A stretch of DNA of 16,068 nucleotides from CAZPWQ01 sp964590495 (GTDB taxonomy: Bacteria; Bacteroidota; Rhodothermia; Balneolales; Balneolaceae), in NCBI GenBank assembly GCA_964590495.1, contig CAZPWQ010000083.1, positions 1 to 16,068 of the forward strand, read 5' to 3'. How positions within the stretch are numbered: the first letter of the stretch is position 1; the number at the start of each line of letters is the position of its first letter. The notes under the pieces are model-generated. The model was not told the DNA's origin, did no database searches, and saw nothing but the letters and a program-made list of their open reading frames with translations. The position numbers were made by a program, and so were the translations under genes. Below are positions 15,876-16,068 of this stretch, piece after piece.

Positions 15876-16064
15876 GTAGTTGGACCTAATGGCGGATTAT
15901 ATTATTTAGCGCTGTACAAAGTCTCCCTTAAAAAAGGGAGTACCGGCTTTAGCCGCGGGAGTTGTTTCTATGGTAACGGTTTCATCACCGCCACAGCAAT
16001 ATTTATAATATGAGGGTTTAGTTAAATTCACATTACATTTCTTGGACATAGATGGTCCAACAAC
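15876..16064. repeat. Repeat-bearing intergenic stretch bounded by short inverted repeats
   Basis: GTAGTTGGACC (15876-15886) and GGTCCAACAAC (16054-16064) are inverted copies matching at 10 of 11 positions. Between them lie a CTCCCTT/AAGGGAG hairpin with a 4-base A loop (15923-15940), a CGGC-TTTA-GCCG hairpin (15944-15955) and a TTGGAC/GTCCAA inverted repeat (16042-16047/16055-16060). It resembles the other two gene-free repeat regions of the window in holding a C-run/G-run hairpin inside outer inverted repeats. The arms are short, so it may be chance or a degenerate element. Confidence 0.4.
15906..16049 (-). CDS. Possible 47-residue ORF, hypothetical or fortuitous
   Basis: On the minus strand an ATG at 16047-16049 opens 47 codons to a TAA at 15906-15908. 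The translation starts MSKKCNVNLTKPSYYKYCCGG and ends TPFFKGDFVQR. The frame is also open upstream to the window edge, so it could instead be the tail of a longer gene beyond the window. It has three cysteines (C5, C18, C19), no signal peptide and no family I recognise. The last third is encoded by the C-run/G-run hairpin and the GCGGCTAAAGCCG repeat, and there is no convincing ribosome binding site. I think it is more likely a reading frame through a dispersed repeat than a real gene. Confidence 0.22.
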   Translation of the reverse strand: MSKKCNVNLTKPSYYKYCCGGDETVTIETTPAAKAGTPFFKGDFVQR

Positions 16065-16068
16065 CCCC

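Overview
The window suggests a member of the Bacteroidota/FCB group, most likely Balneolota-like. It carries a SusC/SusD outer-membrane pair with an ECF sigma/FecR switch, many lipoproteins and FG-GAP/UnbV proteins. Base composition is moderate, and Shine-Dalgarno use is mixed: clear before the sigma factor and plausible before susC, but absent before most other genes. The phylum is an inference from gene content and not a measured placement. All nine confidently called genes lie on the minus strand, so transcription runs from high to low coordinates.

Reading in the direction of transcription: 15868-14534 encodes a secreted BNR_4-type beta-propeller, a possible polysaccharide lyase. 14359-13781 is an ECF sigma factor whose start is fixed by an AGGAGG site. 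13649-12597 is a FecR-type anti-sigma factor. 12539-9090 is a SusC TonB-dependent transporter with an N-terminal STN signalling domain. 9071-7515 is its SusD lipoprotein, closed by a strong intrinsic terminator at 7447-7492. Together these form a polysaccharide- or oligosaccharide-uptake locus with its own trans-envelope induction relay.

A second group follows: 7238-3534 is a 1234-residue lipoprotein with two FG-GAP/UnbV modules, 3477-2740 is an exported ThuA-like protein and 2687-2286 is a small cupin. Gaps of 50-60 bp suggest one transcription unit. After a 595-bp gene-free stretch come 1690-482 (Tm-1-like ATP-binding, UPF0261) and 442-1 (PEP-hydrolase-like TIM barrel, cut by the window edge). 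These are the two halves of the plant Tm-1 protein, encoded here as separate neighbouring genes.

The most unusual non-coding content is in three gene-free stretches (about 1832-2221, 7248-7415 and 15876-16064). Each is bounded by imperfect inverted repeats and contains a short C-rich/G-rich hairpin. They look like small non-autonomous repeat elements inserted between transcription units. The first has 25/29-matching terminal inverted repeats and several nested hairpins. No tRNA, rRNA, CRISPR array, transposase or integrase was seen.
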